This document shows, piece after piece, positions 9,647 to 19,101 of a stretch of DNA of 64,000 nucleotides. The DNA lies in the NCBI GenBank assembly GCA_965225715.1, contig CBDDBK010000001.1, positions 47,078-111,077 on the forward strand, in the 5' to 3' direction. The notes under the pieces were generated by a model. The model worked only from the letters and a program-made list of their open reading frames with translations, was not told the origin of the DNA and did no database searches. The stretch comes from CBDDBK01 sp965225715 (lineage in GTDB: Bacteria; Bacteroidota; Bacteroidia; Cytophagales; Flammeovirgaceae). The stretch's first letter is position 1. Each line of letters begins with the position of its first letter. The position numbers were made by a program, and so were the translations under genes.

Positions 9647-10147
9647 GATTATTTAGAGGTTTATTAAGAATCAAGACTATAATTAAATACCAAATTGGTA
9701 ACTTTTTTATTATATTTACGTTCTATCCAAATGTATATGATGGGTGATTACGATTATTAATTATATAATCTAACATCATGAGAATAATATCAAGAATATC
9801 AATAAAAACTTTATACTAATTATATTTTTTAGTTTTGGAGAAATATAGATTATTCAAAGCCTTCTACAAGTAAATAGTTTTCCCCACTTCTGAAAACTAT
9901 AGCAATACTATTTTTATCTCAGAAACATTCATTTTCAATACCAATGAGTTAAACCTTTTAAAAATTCTTTTTTACTGTCTCCAAATATTTAGATATTTCT
10001 GTATATTTCTATACATTTAGTATTTTGTGAACAATAGTTCTGTAACTTCTTTTAAATACTAATAATCAAATATTTATAGTTTTTAATTTGCCGTCGATCT
10101 AATTGATTTTTAGTATCTGAATTTTTCAAATTCTTAATTATTGTACC
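9647..10147. other. Intergenic region before icmF
   Basis: No gene is visible. It holds one MITE-like repeat (9898-9981) and, at 10052-10090, an AT-rich motif (AATAATCAAATATTTATAG) that recurs before or after other genes near 8100, 39070 and 57810. Confidence 0.5.
9898..9981 (+). repeat. MITE-like repeat, slightly shortened at the right end
   Basis: Begins TATAGCAATACTATTTTTAT with the ATTCATTTTCAATACCAATGAG core, then AAAATTCTTTTTT; the terminal GACTATA box is missing or decayed. Confidence 0.6.
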
Positions 10148-13100
10148 ATGTATAAAGCCAAAAATAAAATTAGAATTTTAACAGCAGGTTCTTTATTTGA
10201 TGGTCATGATGTGACTATTAATATCATGCGTAGATTTATGCAACGTGCTGGTGCTGAAGTTATTCATCTTGGACACAACCGCTCTGCTCATGAAATTGTT
10301 AATGCTGCTATAGAAGAAGACGTACAAGGCATGGCTATTACTTCTTATCAAGGTGGACATATTGATTTTTTTAAATACATCTACGATTTATTAAAAGAAC
10401 AGGGTTGTGAATATATCAAAATTTTTGGTGGTGGTGGTGGTACAATTTTACCTAAAGAAATAGAAGAACTTCATAATTATGGTATAACGCGTTTGTATTC
10501 ACCTGACGATGGCCGTAAAATGGGCTTGGAAGGTATGATAAATGATTTATTATCAGCTTGTGATTATGGTTTTGAAAAACAAAGCTTAACGCATTTAGAT
10601 CATACACTTAAAAAAGATTTAAGCCGACTTATTTCTTTATCCGAAAATGCTTACAATGATAATAAGTCTTGGTTTAATGGACTTCAAGAAAAAGTTAAAG
10701 ACCTAAAAATACCAGTACTTGGTCTTACGGGAACAGGTGGTTCAGGTAAATCAAGTCTACTTGATGAGTTGATTATGCGTTATTTGAATGAATTTCAAGA
10801 TAAACGTTTAGCTATTATTTCAGTAGATCCTTCAAAACGTAAAACAGGTGGTGCTTTATTGGGGGATCGCATTCGTATGAATGCCTTAAATGATAAGCGC
10901 GTTTTTATGCGATCTTTGGCTACCCGTCGTTCTAACTTATCCTTGCCTCAACATATAGATTCTACGATCAACATTTTAAAAATTGCAGCTTTTGATCTCA
11001 TTATTATTGAAACATCAGGAATTGGACAAGCGGATTCTCAAATTGTCGACTATGTTGATACCTGTTTATATGTCATGACTTCAGAATTTGGGGCTGCTTC
11101 CCAACTTGAAAAAATTGATATGCTCGATTTTGCCGATATAGTAGCTATCAATAAATTTGATAAACAAGGCGCTTTTGATGCTCTAAAAGATGTCAAAAAA
11201 CAATACCAGCGCAATCATGATCTTTGGCAAGAAGATTTAGATAAAATGCCTGTTTTTGGTACCATAGCTTCTCAGTTTAACGATTCAGGAATCAATGATT
11301 TATACCGCTATATTATCCAAAAATTATTTTCTAATTCAAAAACCCATCAAAAACCTAAAAAAGACTTTCAACTAAGACAGACTAAATTCGAACTTATTCC
11401 GCCAAATAGAACGCGTTATTTATCAGAAATTAAAGAAAATATAGAAAAGTACAATACTAAAGTGCTTAGTCAAAGTGAAATCGCTCGACAACTCTTTTGC
11501 ATCCAAACAACTCTTGAAACCTTAGATGCAACTCATTCCGATAGTTTATTTGAACCTTTAAAAATGCAGTTCAAAAAATTGGAAAAACAGCTTAAACCTG
11601 AAAATAAACAAATTTTAGATAACTGGCAAACCAAAAAAAAACAATACCAAAGTCCTATGTTTACGTATTGGGTTCGGGGCAAAAAAGTCGAAGTTTCTAA
11701 CTATACCTACTCCTTATCTAACAATCAAATTCCTAAGGTGGTTTTACCAAAATATAAAGATTGGGGTGAAATTTTGAAATGGTCTTTACAGGAAAATGTT
11801 CCCGGTGAGTTTCCTTATACTGCTGGTGTTTTTCCTTTTAAAAGAAAAAATGAAGATCCTACCCGTATGTTTGCTGGGGAAGGCAATCCTGAAAGAACAA
11901 ATAAACGGTTTCATTATGTTTCTAAAAATATAGAAGCTAAACGCTTATCGACCGCTTTTGATTCGGTAACGCTCTATGGAGAAGATCCAGACCGCAGACC
12001 TGATATTTATGGAAAAGTCGGAAATTCGGGTGTTAGTGTTTGTTCTTTGGACGATGCCAAAAAATTATATTCGGGTTTTAATCTTTGTCATAAAAAGACT
12101 TCTGTTTCTATGACTATCAATGGACCTGCACCTATTATAGCAGCTTTTTTCATGAATGCTGCCATAGACCAACAATGTGAATTATATATCAAAGATCAAA
12201 ACTTGCAACATGTAGTAGAAGAAAAGCTAAAAGAACAATATGATTTTAAGGATTTGAAAAGACCCTGCTATTTGGGTGATTTACCTAAAGGAAACAATAG
12301 TTTGGGTTTGATGTTATTGGGTTTGACGGGGGATCAGATTTTAGAAAAACCCATTTATGAACAATTAAAAAAAACAGCTCTAAAATCGGTAAGAGGCACA
12401 GTACAAGCCGATATTCTAAAAGAAGATCAAGCTCAAAATACTTGTATTTTTTCCACAAAATTTGCCCTGAAACTTATGGGTGATATGCAGGCCTATTTTA
12501 TCAAAAAAGACATTCAGAATTTTTATTCGGTCTCTATTTCGGGCTATCATATTGCCGAAGCTGGTGCGAATCCCATTTCACAACTCGCTTTTACGCTCAG
12601 TAATGGTTTTACTTTTGTAGAATATTACCTTTCCAGAGGTATGGCTATCGATGATTTTGCACCCAATTTATCTTTTTTCTTTTCCAATGGTTTAGATCCA
12701 GAGTATGCTGTTATTGGACGGGTTGCCAGACGTATCTGGGCTAAAACAATGAAATATTTATACGGTGCCAATAAACGATCTCAAAAATTAAAATACCATA
12801 TTCAAACATCTGGACGATCTTTACATGCCCAAGAAATTGCTTTTAATGATATAAGAACAACTCTACAAGCCCTTTATGCTATATATGATAATTGTAATTC
12901 TCTGCATACCAACGCTTATGACGAAGCTATTACCACCCCAACAGAAGAAAGTGTACGGAGGGCTATGGCCATTCAATTAATCATAAACAAAGAAGCTAAT
13001 TTAAGCCAAAACGAAAACCCCTTACAAGGTGCTTTTATTATTGAAGAGTTGACCGATTTAGTAGAGCAAGCTGTTTTATTAGAATTTGAGCGCATTAGCC

Positions 13101-13492
13101 AACGAGGCGGTGTACTGGGAGCTATGGAAACTATGTACCAAAGAAGTAAAATTCAAGAAGAAAGTTTATATTATGAAACTTTAAAACATGAAGGCAAATA
13201 TCCAATTGTGGGTGTTAATACTTTTCTATCCGAACAAAATACTGATAGTGTTGTTCCTAAAGAAGTAATTAGGGCAGAAAAGTCAGAAAAAGAAGGTCAA
13301 ATTTTTAATTTAAAAAACTTACATCAAAGCCACCAGCATCAATCTGAAAAACTGCTTCAAAGTCTTCAACAAACCGCTTTAGCAAATAATAACCTTTTTG
13401 AAATACTTATGGAAACCACAAAATGCTGTTCTTTAGGACAGATTAGTGATGCTTTATATCAGGTAGGTGGAAAATATAGACGGAATATGTAA
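10148..13492 (+). CDS. icmF: Fused isobutyryl-CoA mutase (B12-binding + G-protein chaperone + mutase)
   Basis: The 1114-aa product has the domain order of IcmF. Residues ~1-140 are a cobalamin-binding Rossmann domain (DGHDVTINIMRR as the Asp-x-His region, then FGGGGGTI). Residues ~190-400 are a MeaB-like GTPase with P-loop GTGGSGKSS and NKFD specificity motif, which loads and protects the adenosylcobalamin mutase. Residues ~530-1114 are the TIM-barrel substrate domain (YTAGVFPFKR, GEDPDRRPDIYGKVGNSGVS, ISGYHIAEAGANP). IcmF interconverts isobutyryl-CoA and n-butyryl-CoA; some relatives prefer pivalyl- or isovaleryl-CoA. No partner genes adjoin it. The ATG at 10148 is the natural start of the B12 domain. 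Confidence 0.92.
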   Translation: MYKAKNKIRILTAGSLFDGHDVTINIMRRFMQRAGAEVIHLGHNRSAHEIVNAAIEEDVQGMAITSYQGGHIDFFKYIYDLLKEQGCEYIKIFGGGGGTILPKEIEELHNYGITRLYSPDDGRKMGLEGMINDLLSACDYGFEKQSLTHLDHTLKKDLSRLISLSENAYNDNKSWFNGLQEKVKDLKIPVLGLTGTGGSGKSSLLDELIMRYLNEFQDKRLAIISVDPSKRKTGGALLGDRIRMNALNDKRVFMRSLATRRSNLSLPQHIDSTINILKIAAFDLIIIETSGIGQADSQIVDYVDTCLYVMTSEFGAASQLEKIDMLDFADIVAINKFDKQGAFDALKDVKKQYQRNHDLWQEDLDKMPVFGTIASQFNDSGINDLYRYIIQKLFSNSKTHQKPKKDFQLRQTKFELIPPNRTRYLSEIKENIEKYNTKVLSQSEIARQLFCIQTTLETLDATHSDSLFEPLKMQFKKLEKQLKPENKQILDNWQTKKKQYQSPMFTYWVRGKKVEVSNYTYSLSNNQIPKVVLPKYKDWGEILKWSLQENVPGEFPYTAGVFPFKRKNEDPTRMFAGEGNPERTNKRFHYVSKNIEAKRLSTAFDSVTLYGEDPDRRPDIYGKVGNSGVSVCSLDDAKKLYSGFNLCHKKTSVSMTINGPAPIIAAFFMNAAIDQQCELYIKDQNLQHVVEEKLKEQYDFKDLKRPCYLGDLPKGNNSLGLMLLGLTGDQILEKPIYEQLKKTALKSVRGTVQADILKEDQAQNTCIFSTKFALKLMGDMQAYFIKKDIQNFYSVSISGYHIAEAGANPISQLAFTLSNGFTFVEYYLSRGMAIDDFAPNLSFFFSNGLDPEYAVIGRVARRIWAKTMKYLYGANKRSQKLKYHIQTSGRSLHAQEIAFNDIRTTLQALYAIYDNCNSLHTNAYDEAITTPTEESVRRAMAIQLIINKEANLSQNENPLQGAFIIEELTDLVEQAVLLEFERISQRGGVLGAMETMYQRSKIQEESLYYETLKHEGKYPIVGVNTFLSEQNTDSVVPKEVIRAEKSEKEGQIFNLKNLHQSHQHQSEKLLQSLQQTALANNNLFEILMETTKCCSLGQISDALYQVGGKYRRNM

Positions 13493-13596
13493 TTGATCTA
13501 TTTAATCTGAGTTCAATAGACTTGCCTGGATTTGATACTGAATATATTAAAAAAGTTTATGTTTGTAAGTATTTGACGACAAATATATTATAAATA

Positions 13597-13660
13597 ATGG
13601 CTTTATCAGTAAAAAATTTGAGAGAGTGGCGTGCCGCAACAGGCAGGGATAAGAACCTAT
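13597..13660 (+). pseudogene. N-terminal scrap of a transposase, cut by the IS5-like element
   Basis: The frame MALSVKNLREWRAATGRD runs straight into the left end of the IS at 13661. It resembles the N-terminal helix-turn-helix start of DDE_Tnp_4-type IS5-family transposases and the scrap at 56529-56650 (QWGAATGMTKTQFKALL). Family assignment is inferred from short similarity. Confidence 0.4.
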
Positions 13661-13697
13661 TTAGTCATCCCTTAAAAAAGGTTTTGCCTTTTAATTT

Positions 13698-14392
13698 TTA
13701 AGTATTTTTTAGGTTCATCCATTTTTGAAAATTAAAAGCTGCGCAAGCCATTGTAGCATTGACTATATCGCCTATCTTACCTTTCAAATAGTTCAAGCCC
13801 ATACGAAAATCTTGCTTTAAGTGACTGATAATAGGCTCTATACCAGCTCTTTACCTAAAGTGCTTCCGCTTTTTAGAACGCATATACACGCTGTCTTTTT
13901 TCTTCGGATTACTCGGTATATGAACCTCAATACCTTCTAACTTTGCACCCCGATAGCCCCTATCACAATAAACAGCATCAAGTTTGGAAACATTAATGGC
14001 ATCATGATTACTCACTAGTTTTTTCAAGCTATGTCCATCATAGTCCTTTCCGCAATAAGCACCCGATACAATAATGCCCTTATTGCGATTCCATAAAAGT
14101 CCAAATTTGCTCCCAAATTCATACCACACTGACGCCTTCCCTTTCGAGATACAAAAAATGTCATCTTCATGCAAGCTATAACGCTTATTTTTACTGCTTT
14201 GTTCTTGTTTCAAAACTTCGTTATATTTCTCTAATTCAACAATATACGAGTCTAACTTGCCAACAGACAAGAGTTTTCTTGTCAAATCCCGAACAAGAAT
14301 ACCAGCTAGTTGTTTCAAGGTTTTTGCCGCCTCCAAGGCCTTTGCCTTTCGTTTAGGATGTTGCCGATTGTGTTGCGCTTGTAAAAGTTTTA
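13698..14392 (-). pseudogene. IS5-like transposase, C-terminal frame (orfB) with a nonsense codon
   Basis: The -1 frame continues with QAQHNRQHPKRKAKALEAAK, the YEFGSKFGLLW block, CDRGYRGAKLEG (second Asp) and, after the stop, RAGIEPIIGHLKQDF (catalytic Glu). At 13851-13853 the codon is TAA; copy B has TCA (Ser) there, so this is a point mutation that removes the catalytic Glu. The frame otherwise runs to 13698. Confidence 0.75.
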
Positions 14393-14968
14393 TAGACTTT
14401 TTTTAAACGTGTTTTTCAATTTAACCCCAGCTTGCTTAGCTATTTTACCACAATTATCAATGATTTTTTTCTGTAATTTTGAATCTGTAGGAAACGTAAT
14501 ATTTTTCTTTTGGACAGTCGTATCGGCATAGACAATTTGCTCTTTTTTGTCAAATTTAGGAGACCCTTGAGCCCCATGAACGCGAATAGAAGCCTCTAAA
14601 ATCACCTGTATGCCCTCCTCTCCAATACGCTTACGAAAGTGAACAAGCTGACTTGAAGTGCAAGGCTTTTCAAGACTATGATACTGATAACCAGAAAAAT
14701 ACTGATAGTATATATTTTCTCGCCATTGCTTATTAACGAGTTTTTCATCGCTTAAATTACGCACAGATTTCAAAATGAGCAGGCTAGCCATAAGGCGAAT
14801 CGAATGGCTCGGTCTGCCTGTACTAGAATAGAAAATAGCAAGTTTATCCTCTATAAATTTCCAGTCAATAGCATCAGATAATTGACACAATTCATGGTTG
14901 AGATTGAGTATGTCTTTAAGGGCTTGTTGATCAGGGAATCGTTGGTTAGACTGAAGAGAACCTAGCAT
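14390..14968 (-). CDS. IS5-like transposase, N-terminal frame (orfA)
   Basis: Starting at ATG 14968 (MLGSLQSNQRFPDQQAL) rather than the upstream in-frame ATG inside the IS end, the frame encodes the DUF772 region (FYSSTGRPSHSIRLM) and the first catalytic Asp (IVYADTTVQKKNITFPTD). It ends NTFKKSL-stop at an A-run. The rest of the transposase continues in the -1 frame, and copy B has the same arrangement. Confidence 0.75.
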   Translation of the reverse strand: MLGSLQSNQRFPDQQALKDILNLNHELCQLSDAIDWKFIEDKLAIFYSSTGRPSHSIRLMASLLILKSVRNLSDEKLVNKQWRENIYYQYFSGYQYHSLEKPCTSSQLVHFRKRIGEEGIQVILEASIRVHGAQGSPKFDKKEQIVYADTTVQKKNITFPTDSKLQKKIIDNCGKIAKQAGVKLKNTFKKSL

Positions 14969-15198
14969 AAAATCACCGTTTTGAGGGTAAAAAATGAACA
15001 AAATATAGAGCAAACTTAACCATAAGTCTTTAATAAACACTAAATTAACTTGAAATATCAAGTCGTGAAAACTGTTGAAACACAAACTGTTTATAATCAA
15101 ATAGTTATGTTATTTCTCTTTCTTTAAATATCCTATCTATCAAATAGTTAAAAAGTTTTTAAGGGATGACTAAATAGGGCTATGCTATTAAAAGCTAG

Positions 15199-15468
15199 AG
15201 AGACAATTGGGACGAGCTCACTGTTTTCTTTGACTTCCCTTTAGAAATAAGGAAAATTATATACACCACGAACCTTATCGAAAATCTAAACGGAAAAATA
15301 AGAAAATACACCAAAAACAAATTGTCTTTTCCCAGCGATGATGCTGTAAAAAAATCGGTATATTTGGCCTTAAGGGAGGCAACAAAAAAGTGGAACTTGC
15401 CGATTAGAAATTGGGGACTTATTCTCAATCAGTTCTTAATTATTTTTGAAGAACGGGTCAGAATTTAA
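15199..15468 (+). pseudogene. C-terminal remnant of an IS256-family transposase
   Basis: Plus-strand translation gives WDELTVFFDFPLEIRKIIY, then TTNLIENLNGKIRKYTKNK, FPSDDAVKKSVYLAL and KKWNLPIRNWGLILNQF, the hallmark end of IS256 (Mutator-type) transposases, ending at TAA 15466. Everything upstream is lost at the IS5-like insertion. Confidence 0.8.
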
Positions 15469-15618
15469 AGAAATCCTAACCCCCTATAATTTTAAACTTA
15501 CACACTTTAGGGGATAGTGTCGATAAAATTTTATCTATTAAATCCATTTCTTATTTTATCAATAATTGCCATTATATATTTTTTTTACATTTCTAAATAT
15601 TTGAAATCTTAGCGCTAA

Positions 15619-17361
15619 TTATTTAGGCATCGTATTTTTTATTTCGTATTGGTATACAAACATTTCTTTAAGTCTTTTAAGTAATTTTTTACTTCTTTTC
15701 TCATCAAACATTTTGATCTTGGACCATTCTAAATTAAAATCTTTATCGATATAATTTCTTTCTTTATATATTTTAATTTTTTCAATGTCATTTCGATAAT
15801 ACTCATTGAGCCAAATTTCAGGGTTTTTACTTTTTTTATTAATATTATCATCTCCTTGAAGCAATTGTAAATTATATAAAAAATTTGCTTTCCCATAATA
15901 ATCTATTGGTAGTTCTTCATTGTTAGATCTGAATTTAGATTTTGGGTAAATATGATCAATATGAAATGTTGAACTTTTATAATCTAAATTTGGATATAGC
16001 AATTGGAGGATTGGTAAAATAGCAGGATTTCCATATTGCAAATCAATCATTCTGTCAACATCGTCAGAAGATATTACTAATGGTTGTACTTTATTTTTTT
16101 CAAGTTTGTTGTTGATTTCTTTAAAATTAGACGAATTTCTTAATATTTTAGCAACAACTTCAAGTTTCCCATCTAATGATGTTGTAAAATAACTTGTTAT
16201 TTGAGCATTTCTTACAAATCTTAAAATTTCAGATTTATCATCAGATGCTAAGGTTGGTTTTTTATACAGATAAAAAGCAATTGTTGAAAGTATATAAGCA
16301 GATGAAAGATTATTAGTATATCCAAATTCTTTGAACATATCTATGGCAGAAAATATACTATTTGTGATATTTTCCCAATTGTCTTCTATCTTGTTTATAT
16401 TGGTTTTATTAAAATTTTTCAATTGAAATATGTGATTACTTTCAGTCAATAACAAACAAGTTTTTAGAATTTGATCTCTTCCCATTACACCAAAACCCTG
16501 ATCCCTAACTGAGTCCATAAATTTGTTCATCATATCCCTAATGTCCGTGGAAAAATTGGCAGTTAAGATTGACATTAGTAAATCGGAATATGATAATTGG
16601 GTTCCTCCACTATTCACACGAATAAATATTTTAAGTACTTTATCTAAATTCTTCTCAGTTTCTTCAAAAAATGAAATCAAACTTTTTGTACACAATGCAT
16701 CTTTTAATCTCTCAAGAATTTCTGCTTCTGAATTAGAAAGGTCATGTTCTCTTGCATATGAAACAATACTTTTAATTTTAAGAATGTCACCGACTTTATA
16801 CCAATAATTGCTTTTATTTATTTCAGGTAGGTTATCTAATTTTGAAAATTCAAATTTAAAATTATCATCTGGATTTTCTTCGGTTGGTTGGTATCTTAAA
16901 TTTATAAATAATCTTTTTTCTTCAAAAGCATTAGGATTGTCCCATCGCAACCTTGGTTTTTTTAAAGTTCTTGTGCCTTTTAATCCAATATAGAGAGAGG
17001 TAAGCCTTTGTTGTCCATCGAGTACAATTGATAAATTATCTGAATTAATTTGTTCAATATTTATTTTCTCATTGTGTGTTTTTCGTTCATCATAGTTTTC
17101 GATAAATTTATAAAGTTGAAAATTTAGTTTTTTAGAATTGTCTTTAGCATCTTTATTGGTTTCAATATCATTCTTTTTAAGATTCCAAAATAAGAATGAA
17201 CCAATAGGATATCCTCGTAATATTGAATCAAAAAGCTGTTCAATTTTCATTTCTTTTTCTCTTTTTAGCCAAACATATTCTCTTTGAATATCTGGTAAGA
17301 AATAACTGTTATTTAATTCTTCAATTACATTCTTTATCGATATATCTCTAAATTGTCCCAT
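15619..17361 (-). CDS. DUF262 / HNH (DUF1524-like) protein, GmrSD-related defence enzyme candidate
   Basis: The 580-aa product has an N-terminal DUF262 (ParB/Srx-like NTPase) region with DIQREYVW and the signature IVLDGQQRLTSLYIG (about residues 110-125). It has a C-terminal HNH-type nuclease region with FHIDHIYPKSKF and a downstream GKANFLYNLQLL ... N block. Single-chain proteins with this pair of domains include GmrSD-type modification-dependent restriction enzymes and other phage-defence nucleases. It lies alone between an IS256 remnant and tRNA-Cys, and is AT-richer than its neighbours, fitting an acquired gene. Which DNA it targets cannot be read from the sequence. Confidence 0.75.
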   Translation of the reverse strand: MGQFRDISIKNVIEELNNSYFLPDIQREYVWLKREKEMKIEQLFDSILRGYPIGSFLFWNLKKNDIETNKDAKDNSKKLNFQLYKFIENYDERKTHNEKINIEQINSDNLSIVLDGQQRLTSLYIGLKGTRTLKKPRLRWDNPNAFEEKRLFINLRYQPTEENPDDNFKFEFSKLDNLPEINKSNYWYKVGDILKIKSIVSYAREHDLSNSEAEILERLKDALCTKSLISFFEETEKNLDKVLKIFIRVNSGGTQLSYSDLLMSILTANFSTDIRDMMNKFMDSVRDQGFGVMGRDQILKTCLLLTESNHIFQLKNFNKTNINKIEDNWENITNSIFSAIDMFKEFGYTNNLSSAYILSTIAFYLYKKPTLASDDKSEILRFVRNAQITSYFTTSLDGKLEVVAKILRNSSNFKEINNKLEKNKVQPLVISSDDVDRMIDLQYGNPAILPILQLLYPNLDYKSSTFHIDHIYPKSKFRSNNEELPIDYYGKANFLYNLQLLQGDDNINKKSKNPEIWLNEYYRNDIEKIKIYKERNYIDKDFNLEWSKIKMFDEKRSKKLLKRLKEMFVYQYEIKNTMPK

Positions 17362-17450
17362 ATTATTTTAGTTATTAGATTTAAAATAAGCTGATAACCA
17401 AGGCAATAAAATTATTATTTGATTTTAAACTGATTTTGATACTTGAAGAG

Positions 17451-17521
17451 AGGTCGCGAATGGATTCGAACCATCGTAGAAGGTTTTGCAGACCTCTGCC
17501 TAACCACTCGGCCACGCGACC
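17451..17521 (-). tRNA. tRNA-Cys (GCA)
   Basis: On the minus strand the acceptor arms GGTCGCG and CGCGACC pair. The anticodon loop CTGCAAA has GCA (17487-17489), the T-loop is GGTTCGAATCC, and the discriminator is U, as expected for tRNA-Cys. CCA is not encoded. It lies between the rpsS end and the DUF262 gene. Confidence 0.93.
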
Positions 17522-17535
17522 TAATATTCTAAGCC

Positions 17536-17576
17536 TTGCTATTAAAAAAGAGGAGAGAGTATTTTCTCAATAGCAA
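17536..17576 (-). terminator. Stem-loop after the ribosomal-protein run
   Basis: TTGCTATT (17536-17543) and AATAGCAA (17569-17576) can pair around a purine-rich loop. It sits 17 bp past the rpsS stop and before tRNA-Cys. The sequence also resembles a MITE end (AAGCCTTGCTATT), so it may be a reused repeat. Confidence 0.4.
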
Positions 17577-17592
17577 TGCATTAATCTAAAGG

Positions 17593-17853
17593 TTATTTTC
17601 TCTTGTGACCTCTAAAATTTCGAGTTGGCGAAAATTCGCCTAATTTATGTCCTATCATATTTTCAGTAATATAAACAGGAATAAATTTATTGCCATTATG
17701 AACGGCAAAAGTGTAGCCTATAAAGTCTGGAATAATTGTAGAACGTCTTGACCAGGTTTTCACCATTGTTTTTTTTCCACTTTGGTGTATTTTTTCCACC
17801 TTTTTTAGCAATTTATAATCAATATAGGGTCCTTTTTTTGTGGATCTAGGCAT
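17593..17853 (-). CDS. rpsS: 30S ribosomal protein S19
   Basis: An 86-aa S19. It binds 16S rRNA with S13 in the small-subunit head. MPRSTKKGPYID, KTWSRRSTIIPDFIGYTFAVHNG and the C-terminal KLGEFSPTRNFRGHKRK are diagnostic. It is the last gene of the S10-type run here, 32 bp after rplB. The expected next gene, rplV, is absent; a tRNA gene follows instead. Confidence 0.97.
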   Translation of the reverse strand: MPRSTKKGPYIDYKLLKKVEKIHQSGKKTMVKTWSRRSTIIPDFIGYTFAVHNGNKFIPVYITENMIGHKLGEFSPTRNFRGHKRK

Positions 17854-17885
17854 AATTTTATTTAAAAATTTAAATTAATTTATTT

Positions 17886-18710
17886 TTACTTTTTTGCTCT
17901 ATTAATAATTAATCTATCCGAATATTTTTTCTTTGCTCTGGTTTTATAACCTTTGGCATATAAACCTTTTCGTGATCTAGGATGTCCTCCAGAAGACTTT
18001 CCTTCACCTCCACCCATGGGGTGATCAACAGGATTCATCGCAACGCCTCTTGTTCTGGGGCGTTTTCCCATCCATCTGCTTCTTCCAGCTTTGCCAATAT
18101 TAACATTAAAATGTTCTGAATTAGAAACAATGCCTACCGTAGCATAACAAATACCTAATACAAGCCTTGTTTCTCCTGATGGTAATTTTATAGACACATA
18201 TTGATCAGTTCTACCCAAAATTTGAGCATACGAACCTGCACTTCTTGCCAAACTTCCACCTCTACCAAGTCCAAGTTCTATATTATGAACAAAAGTACCA
18301 AAGGGAACTTTATTTAAAGGCAGACAATTGCCTATTTCAGGTGGACTATCTGGACCTGAAACAATATTTTGTCCAACCTGAATGCCTTTAGGTGCTATGA
18401 TATACGCTTTCTTTTTATCTTGATATTCAATTAGACTTATCCATGCTGTTCTATTTGGATCATACTCAATAGTCTTTACTTCAGCAAGATCTCCATGTCT
18501 TTGTCTTTTGAAATCAATCAATCTATATCTACGTTTATGTCCTCCACCTCTATGTCTTGAGGTAATACGTCCCATATTATTCCTTCCACCACTCTTTTTT
18601 AACGGTCTCAATAAGGATTTCTCGGGTTTACTTGTTGTAAGTTCTTCAAAAGTTGGTGCAACTCTAAACCTCTGGCCAGGTGTAACTGGTTTTATTTTCT
18701 TTATGCCCAT
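17886..18710 (-). CDS. rplB: 50S ribosomal protein L2
   Basis: A full-length 274-aa L2 that supports the peptidyl-transferase centre and subunit joining. It carries the SRHRGGGHKRRYRLIDFKR block, the RSAGSYAQILGR strand and the C-terminal MNPVDHPMGGGEGKSSGGHPR loop, which includes the conserved functional His. It is co-oriented with and 62 bp from rplW. Confidence 0.97.
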   Translation of the reverse strand: MGIKKIKPVTPGQRFRVAPTFEELTTSKPEKSLLRPLKKSGGRNNMGRITSRHRGGGHKRRYRLIDFKRQRHGDLAEVKTIEYDPNRTAWISLIEYQDKKKAYIIAPKGIQVGQNIVSGPDSPPEIGNCLPLNKVPFGTFVHNIELGLGRGGSLARSAGSYAQILGRTDQYVSIKLPSGETRLVLGICYATVGIVSNSEHFNVNIGKAGRSRWMGKRPRTRGVAMNPVDHPMGGGEGKSSGGHPRSRKGLYAKGYKTRAKKKYSDRLIINRAKK

Positions 18711-18772
18711 AAGTTGTAAAACTATGCTAAAATGATTAAAAGCTAAACTGTTTTTCTGATTTAATTAAACCG

Positions 18773-19066
18773 TTAAGTACCGTAAGTATAAATATCTATT
18801 TCTTCACCTTCCTGTAGAGTTACTATGGCTTTTTTGTAGCGATTTTTTATTCCCACTCCAAATTTGCCTTTAGCATACATTTTTCGTTTCATTTTTCCTT
18901 TGTAATTAAGGGTATTAATCTTTTTGACATTGACGCTAAACGTTCTTTCAATTTCCTTTTTTAACTCTATTTTATTGGCTTTTGACTCTACTTTGAAGGT
19001 ATAAATACCTTTGTCTATCAATTTATTTGTCTTTTCTGTTAATACAGCTTTTTTAATGTAGTCCAT
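18773..19066 (-). CDS. rplW: 50S ribosomal protein L23
   Basis: A 97-aa L23 located at the polypeptide exit, where trigger factor and SRP dock. VLTEKTNKLIDKGIYTFKV, KIELKKEIERTFSVNVKKIN and GVGIKNRYKKAIVTL are typical. It has standard order and close spacing between rplD and rplB. Confidence 0.95.
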   Translation of the reverse strand: MDYIKKAVLTEKTNKLIDKGIYTFKVESKANKIELKKEIERTFSVNVKKINTLNYKGKMKRKMYAKGKFGVGIKNRYKKAIVTLQEGEEIDIYTYGT

Positions 19067-19101
19067 TTTTATATTGAGTCTAAAATAGTAGGGTAATATG
19101 T

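Larger units (their letters stand above)
13661..15173 (-). mobile_element. IS5-like insertion sequence, copy A (~1.5 kb)
   Basis: Bounded by perfect inverted ends: TTAGTCATCCCTTAAAAA at 13661-13678 and its reverse complement at 15156-15173; the symmetry extends 5 bp further out. It carries a two-frame DUF772/DDE transposase on the minus strand. A shortened relative (copy B) lies at 56675-57768. It is inserted between a transposase N-terminal scrap and an IS256 remnant. Confidence 0.85.

Noticed and set aside
8829..9659. TATTTAGA on both sides of the 8.8-9.6 kb IS as a target duplication
   Set aside because: The two copies do not abut the inverted ends.
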